Shown here: positions 1 through 7,970 of the stretch, one piece after another
Layout: each line of letters starts with the position of its first letter
How positions within the stretch are numbered: the first letter of the stretch is position 1
DNA from: a virus
Length of the DNA stretch: 61,002 bases
Direction: 5' to 3' (one strand)
Virus record (IMG/VR): IMGVR_UViG_3300010396_000049
Coordinates: 1-61,002 of that record
Translations under genes and position numbers: made by a program
Notes under the pieces: model-generated
What the model was told of the DNA's origin: nothing
Database searches by the model: none
The model's input: the letters and a program-made list of their open reading frames with translations, nothing else

Positions 1-123
1 CATCTATCGAACCCCTTACATCATTCCTGCATTTTCACATAATTCATTAATTCTTAAACAAAAAGAGCTACTCGTAATAGAAGAAAAAAAGGGGCTTTCG
101 TTGAAAGTCCCTCAGGGTGGAGC
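1..123. repeat. Terminal direct repeat, left copy
   Basis: Identical to 60880-61002. The recombinase reading frame continues through this segment to a stop at 188-190, so the repeat is best explained as the overlap of a circular sequence; a true direct terminal repeat of a linear genome cannot be excluded from the sequence alone. Confidence 0.95.
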
Positions 124-190
124 CCAGGGGACTATAATCGAACCCCTAACCAATCTCCTCTCCTTCCTTCATTCTACTCGAGTGGCGTAG
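1..190 (+). CDS. Serine recombinase, C-terminal end (continuation across the circular join)
   Basis: This is the tail of the recombinase that starts at 59483. Counted once through the 123-bp overlap the gene is 1587 nt (528 residues). Bases 124-190 add the last residues and a TAG at 188-190, 7 nt before the next start codon. The tail beyond the coiled-coil region looks like a non-functional extension: it is read from DNA that resembles, on the other strand, a tRNA/tmRNA 3' end plus its terminator (84-147). Such odd C-termini are typical of integrases whose gene runs into the attachment site. Confidence 0.85.
   Translation, partial: IYRTPYIIPAFSHNSLILKQKELLVIEEKKGLSLKVPQGGAQGTIIEPLTNLLSFLHSTRVA
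84..111 (-). terminator. Rho-independent terminator on the minus strand, inside the recombinase 3' end
   Basis: A 9-bp stem (91-99 with 103-111, one G-T pair) has a 3-nt loop. On the minus strand it is followed by a run of seven T (90-84). It lies 6 nt beyond the tRNA/tmRNA-like end at 118-147, the normal arrangement for a stable-RNA gene. Confidence 0.75.
118..147 (-). other. tRNA/tmRNA 3'-end-like sequence, candidate attachment site
   Basis: Read on the minus strand: a 5-bp T-stem-like helix AGGGG/CCCCT (147-143 with 130-126) whose loop begins TTCGATT, then GGGCTCC as a possible 3' acceptor strand, then A. The loop is 12 nt, not the usual 7, so this is not a complete functional T arm. An 11-bp copy of ATCGAACCCCT also occurs at 6-16. 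Position at the recombinase 3' end suggests attP derived from a host tmRNA or tRNA gene. This is inference. Confidence 0.5.
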
Positions 191-197
191 TAGCGCT

Positions 198-806
198 ATG
201 TACGAAGCTTTTCCATTACAATGGCCTGTAGGCTATAAGCGGACTCCGGAAAGGGATAGGTTCTCTTCTCAGTTCAAGCAAACTATGCCCGGGGCGCAGG
301 CATTTCTCAAAAAAGAAATCGAGCGCCTGAAAGCTACTGATCTCATTATTTCAACAAATATACCGGTACGCAAAAGTGACGGCGGATTTTATTCCGACTG
401 GATGAGCCGGCGCATGGAAGATCCTGGCGTGGCTATCTATTTTAAAGTGGATGGCAAAGACAGGTCTATGTGTTGCGACCAATACCTTAAAGTTTGGGAA
501 AATATGTACGCACTTGGAAAAGGGCTGGAAGCTTTGCGCGGCATAGAGCGGTGGGGAATCAGCGAATTTTTAGAACGAGCCTTCACCGGGTTCCCGGCGC
601 TGCCTGAGTCGTCAACGCTCGTTGAAGAAAGAATTTGGAATATCCTGGGATTAAGTAAAAGAGCTTCATCACCTGCAGAGATAAGGGAAGCATACAAACG
701 ACAGGCAAGAAAATGCCATCCTGATGCCGGAGGCACCGCTGATCAGTTTGACTTACTGCAGAAAGCCTACAAACAAGCCTTATTTCAATTTAATGAACAA
801 ATTTAA
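198..806 (+). CDS. J-domain (DnaJ-like) protein
   Basis: 202 residues. The C-terminal third is a J domain with the diagnostic HPD tripeptide at about 174-176, preceded by a helix of the REAYKRQARKC type and followed by a last helix ending in ALFQF. J domains stimulate Hsp70 ATPase; the partner here would be host DnaK. The N-terminal 140 residues match no domain I recognise, and there is no zinc-finger or peptide-binding region as in full DnaJ. It starts 7 nt after the recombinase stop, so it may be co-transcribed with it in the circular genome. Confidence 0.8.
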   Translation: MYEAFPLQWPVGYKRTPERDRFSSQFKQTMPGAQAFLKKEIERLKATDLIISTNIPVRKSDGGFYSDWMSRRMEDPGVAIYFKVDGKDRSMCCDQYLKVWENMYALGKGLEALRGIERWGISEFLERAFTGFPALPESSTLVEERIWNILGLSKRASSPAEIREAYKRQARKCHPDAGGTADQFDLLQKAYKQALFQFNEQI

Positions 807-871
807 AATAACGAATGAATAGGGAACATAAAATAAAAACAGGCTAAAACGCCCCAGCCAGGCAAACCATA

Positions 872-923
872 CAGTTTTATTTATTGCTGTAAATAAAACT
901 GAATCGCCGCCCAAATCGGGCGG
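872..923. other. Two adjacent hairpins in the 807-1062 gap
   Basis: The 256-nt gap holds a perfect 12-bp inverted repeat (872-883 with 890-901, 6-nt loop) and immediately afterwards CCGCCC/GGGCGG (907-912 with 918-923). The rest is a GC-richer stretch and then an AT-rich leader before 1063. Role unknown; it could be a termination or processing region, though no clear U-tract follows. Confidence 0.5.
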
Positions 924-1062
924 ACAGACAGGCTCTTCGGAGGCGTGCCACTGGCTATGCCTTTACCCTTTTTAAACAGGGCCGGAGACGGGCTGTAGCA
1001 ACGCCTTTGCGCTTTCAACGTAAAGTTAGCAACAATATTATATCTATTTAAAATTTATTAAA

Positions 1063-1815
1063 ATGCAACATACAGAGTCTTCCATTAAAGTTTATCAAAC
1101 GTACGATTATGACCGTTTCCGAATGATTAATGGCAACCGCGGCATCAATCTTAATAAGATTCAAAAAATTATAAAGGACGTACAGGGCGGTAATAACATG
1201 CTTCCTTATAAACCAATCGAAACAAATGAGCGCGGAAACATGCTGGATATACTCGATGGGCAACACAGGTATATTGTCAGTAAAAAAACAAATAATCCTG
1301 TTTTTTATTTCCTGGTGGCCGAAGAAAAAACGATGAATAATATCGCTACTGTAAACAGCCTGGTAGATAAATGGAAATACACTGATTATATAAATTGTTA
1401 CAGTGCCCAAAATAGCCAGGATTACAAGGAATTGGGTGAAGCCCTGAACCGTTATAAAACAACTCCTGGAATTACGATCGTATTATTCGAAACCGGCATT
1501 CCTGGTAAAACAAGTGCCGGAAAGTTGTCAGAAAATTTCTTTTCAGGCAAGTTTAAGATCCGCCATAGAATGGAAGCGCTTGAACTTTTAGACTTGGCAA
1601 AATCATTTGATTTTTACGATCAATGGAACTGCCGGGAATTCATAATTTCTATTTATAAAATCAAGAAGGCAAATTTAATTTCAATGGATGAATTGAAAGA
1701 TCAATTGCATAAGCATAAGGATAAGCTGCTGCCACAAAAATCATCCAAACAATTTTTATTTCACCTGGAACAAATTTTCAACACCGGTAAACAAAAAAGA
1801 TGCGTGATATCATGA
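1063..1815 (+). CDS. ParB-like N-terminal domain protein
   Basis: 250 residues. Residues about 60-90 carry the ILDGQHRY motif of ParB/Srx and DGQHR-type folds, with an upstream region (INLNKIQKI) in the position where these proteins bind nucleotide. The C-terminal half lacks a recognisable ParB HTH. In phages such proteins are usually annotated as ParB-like nuclease or regulator; the true activity here is unknown. It overlaps the next gene by 16 nt. Confidence 0.7.
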   Translation: MQHTESSIKVYQTYDYDRFRMINGNRGINLNKIQKIIKDVQGGNNMLPYKPIETNERGNMLDILDGQHRYIVSKKTNNPVFYFLVAEEKTMNNIATVNSLVDKWKYTDYINCYSAQNSQDYKELGEALNRYKTTPGITIVLFETGIPGKTSAGKLSENFFSGKFKIRHRMEALELLDLAKSFDFYDQWNCREFIISIYKIKKANLISMDELKDQLHKHKDKLLPQKSSKQFLFHLEQIFNTGKQKRCVIS

Positions 1816-2261
1816 TGGAATTTTCTGAAACAGAACGCTCCATCATTCAAAATATGATGGCTACTAAATCTCATAAGGAGATTGCTTTTATGGTTGATAG
1901 AAACATAGAAGATGTAGCCGCATTCATAAAAAAACTTTGCGCGGAAACGGGATTGCCTGCCAGGCAGCAAAAGCTTGATGATAAAAGAAAGCACAGGCCG
2001 GACAAAGTTTCTTTAAAAAAACTTGAAAAGAAATCAGAAGCGGCACTGCTAAACCGCGAACAAAAAGAGCGAAACCGGCAAGAGCGCAGAAGAATAAATC
2101 ACGAGAAGGAAAAGGAACGCATAGAAAATGAGCAGCGGTTTGAAACCAAAAAAGAGGATTATTCCAACAAGGTGATGGTAAAAGTTGACCGCAATACTTA
2201 CATCTACGCCGAGCGTGGAAAAGAACAGCAGGCACGTAATGAATATTTAAATAGGTATTGA
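1800..2261 (+). CDS. Small HTH protein with charged coiled-coil tail
   Basis: 153 residues. The N-terminal 45 residues look like a helix-turn-helix of the resolvase/sigma-region type (ATKSHKEIAFMVDRNIEDV). Residues 60-120 are extremely rich in K, E and R and probably form a long helix. Overlap with the ParB-like gene suggests translational coupling. No specific family recognised. Confidence 0.65.
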   Translation: MRDIMMEFSETERSIIQNMMATKSHKEIAFMVDRNIEDVAAFIKKLCAETGLPARQQKLDDKRKHRPDKVSLKKLEKKSEAALLNREQKERNRQERRRINHEKEKERIENEQRFETKKEDYSNKVMVKVDRNTYIYAERGKEQQARNEYLNRY

Positions 2262-2280
2262 CTGTAATTAAAAATAAATC

Positions 2281-3195
2281 ATGGCTACATCAAAAATAGA
2301 ATGGACAGATAAAACCTGGAACCCTGTAACCGGTTGCACCAAAGTAAGCCAGGGCTGTAAAAATTGTTATGCAGAAAAAATGTATGAGCGCTTTCACACA
2401 AAAGGATCTTTCAAAATTGTCGTAATGCATCACGATAGGTTAAGTCAGCCGGCGGACTGGAAAAAGCCATGCAAAATATTTGTCAACAGCATGAGCGACC
2501 TTTTTCATGAAGAAGTATCTTTTGTGTTTATCAACGCCATTTTCTCTGTAATGTCAGATTGGAGCAATCACATTTTCCAGGTGCTGACCAAGCGCCCGCA
2601 AAGAATGCTTGAATTTTTTGAATGGAAATACAGGCAATTTAATATTCAATGGGAGCCGTCTGATAATGTTTGGCTCGGAGTGAGCGTAGAGGATCAGGCA
2701 ACCGCCAACGAAAGAATTCATTACCTGAATTACATACCTGCAGCCGTTAAATTCCTATCATGCGAACCATTACTCGGGCCAATTGATTTTGAAAAATCTA
2801 TTGGCGAAAGTTTAAAATGGCATGCAGGCGGATTAAAGAACTGCATTAGCTGGATAATCGTTGGCGGCGAAAGCGGCCCCGGAGCCAGGCCCATGCATCC
2901 GGATTGGGCAAGATCCATTCGCGATCAATGCGAAGCTGCAGGTGTTCCTTTTTTCTTTAAGCAGTGGGGCGAATTTGGCTATTTCGAACGGTTTCCGATT
3001 GAAGTTGATTACCTCAGAAAGATCAAACATTATTGGTCGGATGGGCGCTATTACATTGTTGAGAAAAGTACACCCGCCATTAATATAACCAACTTTCCTA
3101 TCGCTTGCCGTCTTGGTAAGAAAGCCGCAGGCAATCATCTCGACGGTAAACAATATCTCGAATTCCCTAAAACAAAAAATCAACTTATAAGTTGA
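2281..3195 (+). CDS. Phage Gp37/Gp68-like protein (DUF5131 family)
   Basis: 304 residues. The N-terminus has WNPVTGC followed by CKNCY (Cys at about 19, 26 and 29), the radical-SAM-like cysteine cluster of the Gp37/Gp68 phage family. Further family blocks are LTKRPQRM, NVWLGVSVEDQ, FLSCEPLLGP and IIVGGESGPGARPM. The reaction is not established; it is common in the early region of phages from many phyla. The length is slightly above the usual 240-280 residues because of an extended C-terminus. Confidence 0.9.
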   Translation: MATSKIEWTDKTWNPVTGCTKVSQGCKNCYAEKMYERFHTKGSFKIVVMHHDRLSQPADWKKPCKIFVNSMSDLFHEEVSFVFINAIFSVMSDWSNHIFQVLTKRPQRMLEFFEWKYRQFNIQWEPSDNVWLGVSVEDQATANERIHYLNYIPAAVKFLSCEPLLGPIDFEKSIGESLKWHAGGLKNCISWIIVGGESGPGARPMHPDWARSIRDQCEAAGVPFFFKQWGEFGYFERFPIEVDYLRKIKHYWSDGRYYIVEKSTPAINITNFPIACRLGKKAAGNHLDGKQYLEFPKTKNQLIS

Positions 3196-3216
3196 TTTAC
3201 TATAAAAAATAAAATC

Positions 3217-3483
3217 ATGTGCAATTGCATCAAAGAAACAACAAAAACCGCCAGCAAACATATTGTTGAAAAGATAGAAAAGGAAACCAATGTTGCTGAG
3301 TGGCTCAACAAAGGGATTTTTGATAATGTAGGCTATTCTCCGAACGGCGGCAGCAAAATAGGAATGCCTTTCATCGTTAATTACCGAAGACGGAAATCGA
3401 ACGGCGAACCAGAAAAAAATGTTACTACGAAGCACACTTTTATTTACCCAACTTATTGCCCGTTTTGCGGTGAAAAATGTTAG
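3217..3483 (+). CDS. Small zinc-ribbon-like protein
   Basis: 88 residues with CNC near the N-terminus and CPFCGEKC at the extreme C-terminus, which together could bind zinc. Its last 7 nt overlap the start of the next gene. Function unknown. Confidence 0.65.
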   Translation: MCNCIKETTKTASKHIVEKIEKETNVAEWLNKGIFDNVGYSPNGGSKIGMPFIVNYRRRKSNGEPEKNVTTKHTFIYPTYCPFCGEKC

Positions 3484-4418
3484 AAGCTGCTACCATACCG
3501 TTCGTTGAAGTTTCCGTGCCGGAAGAGCTGGTGAACTATGCATTGACAGAAACGAAGGTGTGTGGGCAATACCTAACCACAAGAAAAAAAGGGAACCGGA
3601 CGCATCCTTACATGAAGGTGCTAGGGTTATACCTTCTTTTAAAAGCCGAGAGCCCTGGCTCCGGATTGATCCAAAACTATGTAAAACAAATTCCGGCGTT
3701 GTGCGCCAACTTCTCTCTTTCGCGGCGATCGTTCTACTACCTTCTTGGTGCGCTTGAGCGAATGAAGCTGATAACGAAAGAAGATGGCAATCTCCGGATC
3801 GCCAGTTGGCAGCAACTCGGAAAAACACTCAATATTTCAACAAAAGGAAAAACCAAAATACAATTCAATTATGATGGTAAACAAAAAATTCATTGGTGGT
3901 TTGCCGCCTTAGATATTAAAGGCAACCAGGAAACCCAGCAGTATATGATCTGGAAAAAAGTGAACAAACATTCGGAAGCAAAAAATGAACTACTAACGGC
4001 AATGCGTAAACGCGGTTTTGATGATAGCAAAATCAACAACCCGGAATATTTTTCCGGCCGCTTATTCGAGCTGTATGTAGAAGATTTCCGCACCGGCACA
4101 GAAGTCCACGACATCCTCATACATATACGGTCGGATACCAACAGGAGCGTAAAAAAATTAGCGTATGACTGGTGCATTAGCTCGCAGTTGACGAGCTATT
4201 GGAAAAAGAAAATGCGCCAGCAGCAGATCATAGATGTGGTAAAAATGCAGGTAGTGAGCGAGTGGACGCGCGGTACCAATGAGTGCCATAAGAACAAATT
4301 TTGCCATGTTATTTGGAACGATAAACTAAAAGAAAGAGTATGGTTTTTATGCGATCAGATAAGCGTACTGATGCCCTGGAAGTGGCAGGAATTTTTGGAA
4401 AATTTAAAGGCCGCGTAG
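3477..4418 (+). CDS. Winged-helix phage protein, possibly replication-related
   Basis: 313 residues. Residues about 40-110 look like a winged helix (LSRRSFYYLLGALERMKLI), a form seen in phage replication organisers and regulators. The remainder is basic and rich in W and K, with no catalytic motif. It lies immediately upstream of the AT-rich palindrome region at 4486-4534, where an origin or operator would fit. No helicase, primase or polymerase is seen in this genome, so replication would depend on the host. Confidence 0.55.
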   Translation: MLEAATIPFVEVSVPEELVNYALTETKVCGQYLTTRKKGNRTHPYMKVLGLYLLLKAESPGSGLIQNYVKQIPALCANFSLSRRSFYYLLGALERMKLITKEDGNLRIASWQQLGKTLNISTKGKTKIQFNYDGKQKIHWWFAALDIKGNQETQQYMIWKKVNKHSEAKNELLTAMRKRGFDDSKINNPEYFSGRLFELYVEDFRTGTEVHDILIHIRSDTNRSVKKLAYDWCISSQLTSYWKKKMRQQQIIDVVKMQVVSEWTRGTNECHKNKFCHVIWNDKLKERVWFLCDQISVLMPWKWQEFLENLKAA

Positions 4419-4485
4419 CGCGCCCAACCGCCCAGTGCAAAAAATTGTATGAACAGTAAGTGGATAAATGTTGTTAAGAATATTT

Positions 4486-4534
4486 TACATACTCAGCATA
4501 CTTAACATAATACTGTGCATAATATGCATAGTAT
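4486..4534. promoter_or_regulatory. AT-rich palindrome with CATACT-type repeats; candidate origin or operator
   Basis: A 25-bp near-perfect palindrome centred on TGCATAATATGCA lies at 4510-4534, with one mismatched pair. It is preceded by two CATACT copies (about 4488-4505), all within a 190-nt intergenic region after a winged-helix gene. It could be a dimer-binding operator or part of a replication origin; the sequence cannot decide. Confidence 0.45.
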
Positions 4535-4608
4535 GTACAGTAGCGGCTTTCAAAAGTTTTCAACATGTGCATTAATCAAACGAATAAAACCCTTAAATGT
4601 GAACAACT

Positions 4609-4953
4609 ATGGACGAAAAACGAACACCATGCCGGTTTGATATGTTTACCAGGAGAAAAAAGACGGCAACGGCGCCGGTAAAAAATGCGAAAGAAATCTT
4701 TACCTACCGTGGGGACCGGTATTCGAGCGAGCCGGAAAAGATGCTGCAGCTGCTGATCGGGATGGTAAAAAACCACCGGCGCCAATTTGCAGTGATGATG
4801 ATAAGGGATAATAGTAAACCGCCGGGTAACCCGGAACATATCATCCTGAAAATTTTAAATGGAGAACCGAAAATTAACCGGCTGCCGGAATATTCAGAAC
4901 TGATAAAAAATTATTCTCTTCCGGAATATTTGAGTTATGAAATAACCGACTAA
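4609..4953 (+). CDS. Hypothetical protein
   Basis: 114 residues, basic N-terminus, no recognised domain. It starts at ATG after a leader ending in ATGTGAACAACT. It is the first gene after the palindrome region and may begin a new transcript. Confidence 0.6.
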   Translation: MDEKRTPCRFDMFTRRKKTATAPVKNAKEIFTYRGDRYSSEPEKMLQLLIGMVKNHRRQFAVMMIRDNSKPPGNPEHIILKILNGEPKINRLPEYSELIKNYSLPEYLSYEITD

Positions 4954-4964
4954 AAAATTTAAAT

Positions 4965-5264
4965 ATGGTTTATATAGACAATTTCAATGCGCCATTTTTA
5001 AGAATGAAAATGTGCCACATGATTGCTGATTCAACTGAAGAATTGTTAGCCATGGTTGATAAAATTGGAGTTAGTAGAAAATGGATTCAATACCCTGGCA
5101 CCTACAATGAACACTTTGATATTTGCTTAACTAAAAAACGTAAGGCATTAGAATTAGGAGCCACAGAAGTTTCTGCAAGAGAATTAGCAAAAAAGATTAA
5201 CGAAAGAAATTTATTAAACTCAATTAATCAAAATGAAACTACTCCTCACGCGCCAATACCTTGA
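4965..5264 (+). CDS. DUF4031 family protein
   Basis: 99 residues. It matches the DUF4031 pattern closely: MVYIDNFNAPFLRMKMCH, MIADSTEELLAM, then a GVSRKWIQ...H.DI block and a later EVSARELA. The family is small and frequent in phages and actinobacteria; its activity is unknown. The 3' end overlaps the next gene by 32 nt. Confidence 0.85.
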   Translation: MVYIDNFNAPFLRMKMCHMIADSTEELLAMVDKIGVSRKWIQYPGTYNEHFDICLTKKRKALELGATEVSARELAKKINERNLLNSINQNETTPHAPIP

Positions 5265-5565
5265 TGACCTCTGCGGGTATTTTCTGCCCTACATGATCAT
5301 GGTGTTAGAAAGCCGGCTGAAGCTGAGCCGAAATACCGAAAACGAATTGGCTGAAATCGTTTGCCTCAGCGTGTTAGAAGATTTGGAAATCATGTTTCAA
5401 AGAAAAACTTTGACCGTGCAACAAAAGTTTACCATCAAATTAAAAAAAGCGGAAGCCGTGATACTGATGAAATTAATGATGCAGTTTCCGCTCAATGCGG
5501 AAGAATTCTGGCGCATGAATTTAAGAAACCAAATTATAGAACAGCTACACAAACAACTCGTATGA
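5233..5565 (+). CDS. Hypothetical protein
   Basis: 110 residues, mostly helical and Leu-rich, with no recognised domain. It overlaps the DUF4031 gene by 32 nt and ends in an ATGA-type overlap with the next gene, supporting a translationally coupled unit. Confidence 0.65.
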   Translation: MKLLLTRQYLDDLCGYFLPYMIMVLESRLKLSRNTENELAEIVCLSVLEDLEIMFQRKTLTVQQKFTIKLKKAEAVILMKLMMQFPLNAEEFWRMNLRNQIIEQLHKQLV

Positions 5566-5864
5566 TGCCCACATTTTTAGGCGAGCCATTTTATCCCTGG
5601 GGATTCCCATTGCCAGCTAAAGAAATAGTTTTTCAATTTAAAGATACGCGTCAATCTGTTGAAGAAATAAAGTTGAAGTATTATGAAGAAAAAACCTCTG
5701 AAAAGGAAGTGGAATTGATAAAAGAATATGTGTTGTATTACATCGGCGCGCCGGTTTTCAAAGTAGAATTTGATAACCAGGCCCAGGAAGAATTTTTTAA
5801 AACACAAATGCCTTTGGACGATATGCTGGATTTCTTGTTAGATGCAGGGATAGATCCTTTGTAA
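5562..5864 (+). CDS. Hypothetical acidic protein
   Basis: 100 residues beginning MMPTFLGEPF. This start is preferred because its ATG overlaps the upstream TGA; a longer open frame back to 5361 would run inside the previous gene. Acidic, no recognised domain. Confidence 0.6.
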   Translation: MMPTFLGEPFYPWGFPLPAKEIVFQFKDTRQSVEEIKLKYYEEKTSEKEVELIKEYVLYYIGAPVFKVEFDNQAQEEFFKTQMPLDDMLDFLLDAGIDPL

Positions 5865-5865
5865 A

Positions 5866-5900
5866 CCTCACCCCGGCCCTCTCCCGAGGAGAGGGGGAAG
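5866..5900 (+). repeat. Palindromic intergenic element, copy 1
   Basis: It opens with CCTCACCCCGGCCCTCTCC and continues into GGAGAGGG, giving an 8-bp stem with a 3-nt loop. Related copies are at 25329-25368, 30088-30121 and 53886-53922 (minus). This style of REP-like element recurs in many bacterial genomes. Confidence 0.75.
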
Positions 5901-5933
5901 AAATTAATTTAATAACATTTAAAAATAAAAACG

Positions 5934-6191
5934 ATGACTTCACTTCAAAAAGCAATTGTAAAAAACCTGCTGGAAGGCGCTACCATCGCCAACTGTAAAA
6001 GCAGCGGCTTCAGGCTGCGCACGCACAACGGTTCGGTAATAGCAAAATTTTATTCGCCCACATTTTATTCGCTAAAAAAATATTTGCGAAAAGAAAAGAG
6101 CGGATTGTTTGTGATCAATAAAAATGAAGTGCGCCAGCTTCATGGCAAGTCCTGGATAAAGAAAGAGTATAAAAAATTACAAACCGCGTGA
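5934..6191 (+). CDS. Hypothetical basic protein
   Basis: 85 residues, strongly basic (many K and R), no recognised domain. Its TGA overlaps the GTG of the next gene (GTGA). Confidence 0.6.
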   Translation: MTSLQKAIVKNLLEGATIANCKSSGFRLRTHNGSVIAKFYSPTFYSLKKYLRKEKSGLFVINKNEVRQLHGKSWIKKEYKKLQTA

Positions 6192-6418
6192 GGCTTGAAT
6201 TACATATCAACGGATCTTTTTTTTATGCTGCAGAGATAGAGGAAAAGAAAATGGCACCATTTGCATTTCAATTTAAATCAAGAGTCAGCATGAACCAGGA
6301 AACAGTAAATATGTTGGTAATGGTACTAAAGGCACATTTCTACAAGCAGCTTTCAAACGTAAGTGAATACGAAATATATTTTGTAGCAGAGAGTAGAGGG
6401 GATTCAATTATCATTTAA
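6188..6418 (+). CDS. Hypothetical protein (GTG start)
   Basis: 76 residues. GTG overlaps the upstream stop, so coupling decides the start. No domain recognised; contains several alternating strand-like segments. Confidence 0.5.
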   Translation: MRLELHINGSFFYAAEIEEKKMAPFAFQFKSRVSMNQETVNMLVMVLKAHFYKQLSNVSEYEIYFVAESRGDSIII

Positions 6419-6430
6419 AAAATTAAAACC

Positions 6431-6727
6431 ATGTTTTTTCCTAGAACTTTAGATGAAGCCGTAGATTATTTACTACCAAAATTTGACGGCATGGAAAAAT
6501 ATTTCGGGATGAATGAAGAAGAATTTACATCTTTTTGCCACAGCCAAAGAAGTGGTGGAATAGGAATGTCTATTAGAAATGAAATGGGTTTCTGGACCAA
6601 AAACACGCTAATTTATAAGCACATGATTGAAGTGCAGAAATTGGATCATCCGGATGCGATGAGCAAGTTAATTCTAACCATGATTTACAGGAAAAAAGTA
6701 TCTCAAATTAATCAACTTAAAAAATAA
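6431..6727 (+). CDS. DUF6794-like protein
   Basis: 98 residues. The pattern PRTLDEAVDYLL near the N-terminus and GMSIRNEMGFW in the middle fits the DUF6794 family (TLEEAVDxLL ... IRNEFGLW). Function unknown. Confidence 0.65.
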   Translation: MFFPRTLDEAVDYLLPKFDGMEKYFGMNEEEFTSFCHSQRSGGIGMSIRNEMGFWTKNTLIYKHMIEVQKLDHPDAMSKLILTMIYRKKVSQINQLKK

Positions 6728-6729
6728 AA

Positions 6730-7101
6730 ATGCAATACAGCCCAAAATTAAAAATAGCAATGGAGGAGATTAAAGAAATTCTCAACAAGCATGATATCGC
6801 CGGATTTATTATTCTTCATACGCCCGGCTTTTCTGAATACCTGAATCATTTAATGGCTTCATATTCCTGCGCGAAAGTTATGCCTGATGGAATCAGGCTA
6901 AAATTAAAACAAAGCGAAGTTGGAAAAGAAAAAGCTGAACAGATAGCAAATGACACTTTTAATATGATCGTTCATTTAACCAGGCATCTCTCGAATAATT
7001 CAATGATGTATATGAATTGTGAAAAATTATTAAAAGAAAAATTAGGTGGAACTGAATTACCTGGAGGCGGCCATACTTCGCATGAGCAACAAAATAATTA
7101 A
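6730..7101 (+). CDS. Hypothetical protein
   Basis: 123 residues with no domain recognised. Two nt separate the previous stop from this start, so it is in the same operon. Confidence 0.6.
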   Translation: MQYSPKLKIAMEEIKEILNKHDIAGFIILHTPGFSEYLNHLMASYSCAKVMPDGIRLKLKQSEVGKEKAEQIANDTFNMIVHLTRHLSNNSMMYMNCEKLLKEKLGGTELPGGGHTSHEQQNN

Positions 7102-7133
7102 AACTAAATATATTTTTCAAAAAATCTAAAATA

Positions 7134-7700
7134 ATGAAAGTAATATCACTCCTTCAGCCATGGGCAACACTTGTTGTTACCGGCGCTAAAAAAATTGAAA
7201 CTCGTTCCTGGAACACTACTTATAGAGGCCCATTACTCATTCATGCAAGTAAGAAAATGACCAAGGCCCAGAAAGAACTAACACATTCAAAAATGTTTTG
7301 GAGCAAATTAAAACATTTGGAAGAGTTACCACTAGGTTGTATTGTTGGTAAGGCTGACATCATAAAAACTGCTTCAACAGAATATTTCAATTGTTTCTTT
7401 CAAGTAAAAAAATTTAAAGAATTACAGGCTCTTACCGGGCCGGGATCGGTTAATTTAAAAACAAAAGACGAGCAGGCGTTCGGTGATTTTTCAAAAGGAA
7501 GATTTGGCTGGCTTCTTAAAGATCCTGTTTCATTTGAACATCATTATCCTGTAAACGGGAATAGAAGCTTGTGGGATTTCAATGAAAGAATTTGTTTACA
7601 ATGCGGATGCTCAGAAAGCGACGCCTGCGTAGACCCGGACTTTGGTTCGTGCTGGTGGGCGGAAGATTATTTATGCAGCCACTGCACAAAAATAGTTTAA
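7134..7700 (+). CDS. ASCH domain protein with C-terminal zinc ribbon
   Basis: 188 residues. The start (MKVISLLQPWATLVVTGAK) and the segment KIETRSWNT...RGPLLIHASKK are the classic ASCH/PUA-like RNA-binding fold. The C-terminus (CLQCGCSESDAC ... CSHC) adds a cysteine-rich zinc ribbon. This fusion occurs in other phages. ASCH proteins are thought to bind RNA or modified nucleosides; the target here is unknown. Confidence 0.85.
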   Translation: MKVISLLQPWATLVVTGAKKIETRSWNTTYRGPLLIHASKKMTKAQKELTHSKMFWSKLKHLEELPLGCIVGKADIIKTASTEYFNCFFQVKKFKELQALTGPGSVNLKTKDEQAFGDFSKGRFGWLLKDPVSFEHHYPVNGNRSLWDFNERICLQCGCSESDACVDPDFGSCWWAEDYLCSHCTKIV

Positions 7701-7716
7701 AACTAAAAATTAAATC

Positions 7717-7959
7717 ATGAATATTTATTTCCATCCTGATATTGACAAAAAACAAAAAAGGTTTTTGTTTATGGAGCCCAAATATTATGAAATGCTTGCG
7801 ATGATTTCAAATGGGTTTACGGCTAAGGAATGCAGCAAAGAATTAAAAATTTCATCACGCACTATCGAGGCAAGGCTGGTAACGCTGCGGGAAGAATTTG
7901 AATGCAAAAATACGATTCATCTAATTGCAGAATTAGTCAGAAAAGGAATCATAAAATAA
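7717..7959 (+). CDS. LuxR-type HTH-only regulator
   Basis: 80 residues. The C-terminal half is a GerE/LuxR helix-turn-helix (EMLAMISNGFTAKECSKEL then SSRTIEARLVTL). There is no sensor domain. A stand-alone HTH of this type is a candidate activator for the phage late promoters, but nothing in the sequence ties it to them. Confidence 0.75.
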   Translation: MNIYFHPDIDKKQKRFLFMEPKYYEMLAMISNGFTAKECSKELKISSRTIEARLVTLREEFECKNTIHLIAELVRKGIIK

Positions 7960-7970
7960 CACTTTACTTC

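Noticed and set aside
1-123. 123-bp terminal repeats as prophage attL/attR
   Set aside because: The repeat ends inside the recombinase frame, and attachment repeats of serine recombinases are much shorter. Circular overlap explains it better.
5361-5561. Upstream extension of the gene at 5562
   Set aside because: It lies wholly inside the preceding gene in another frame; the ATGA overlap gives a better start.
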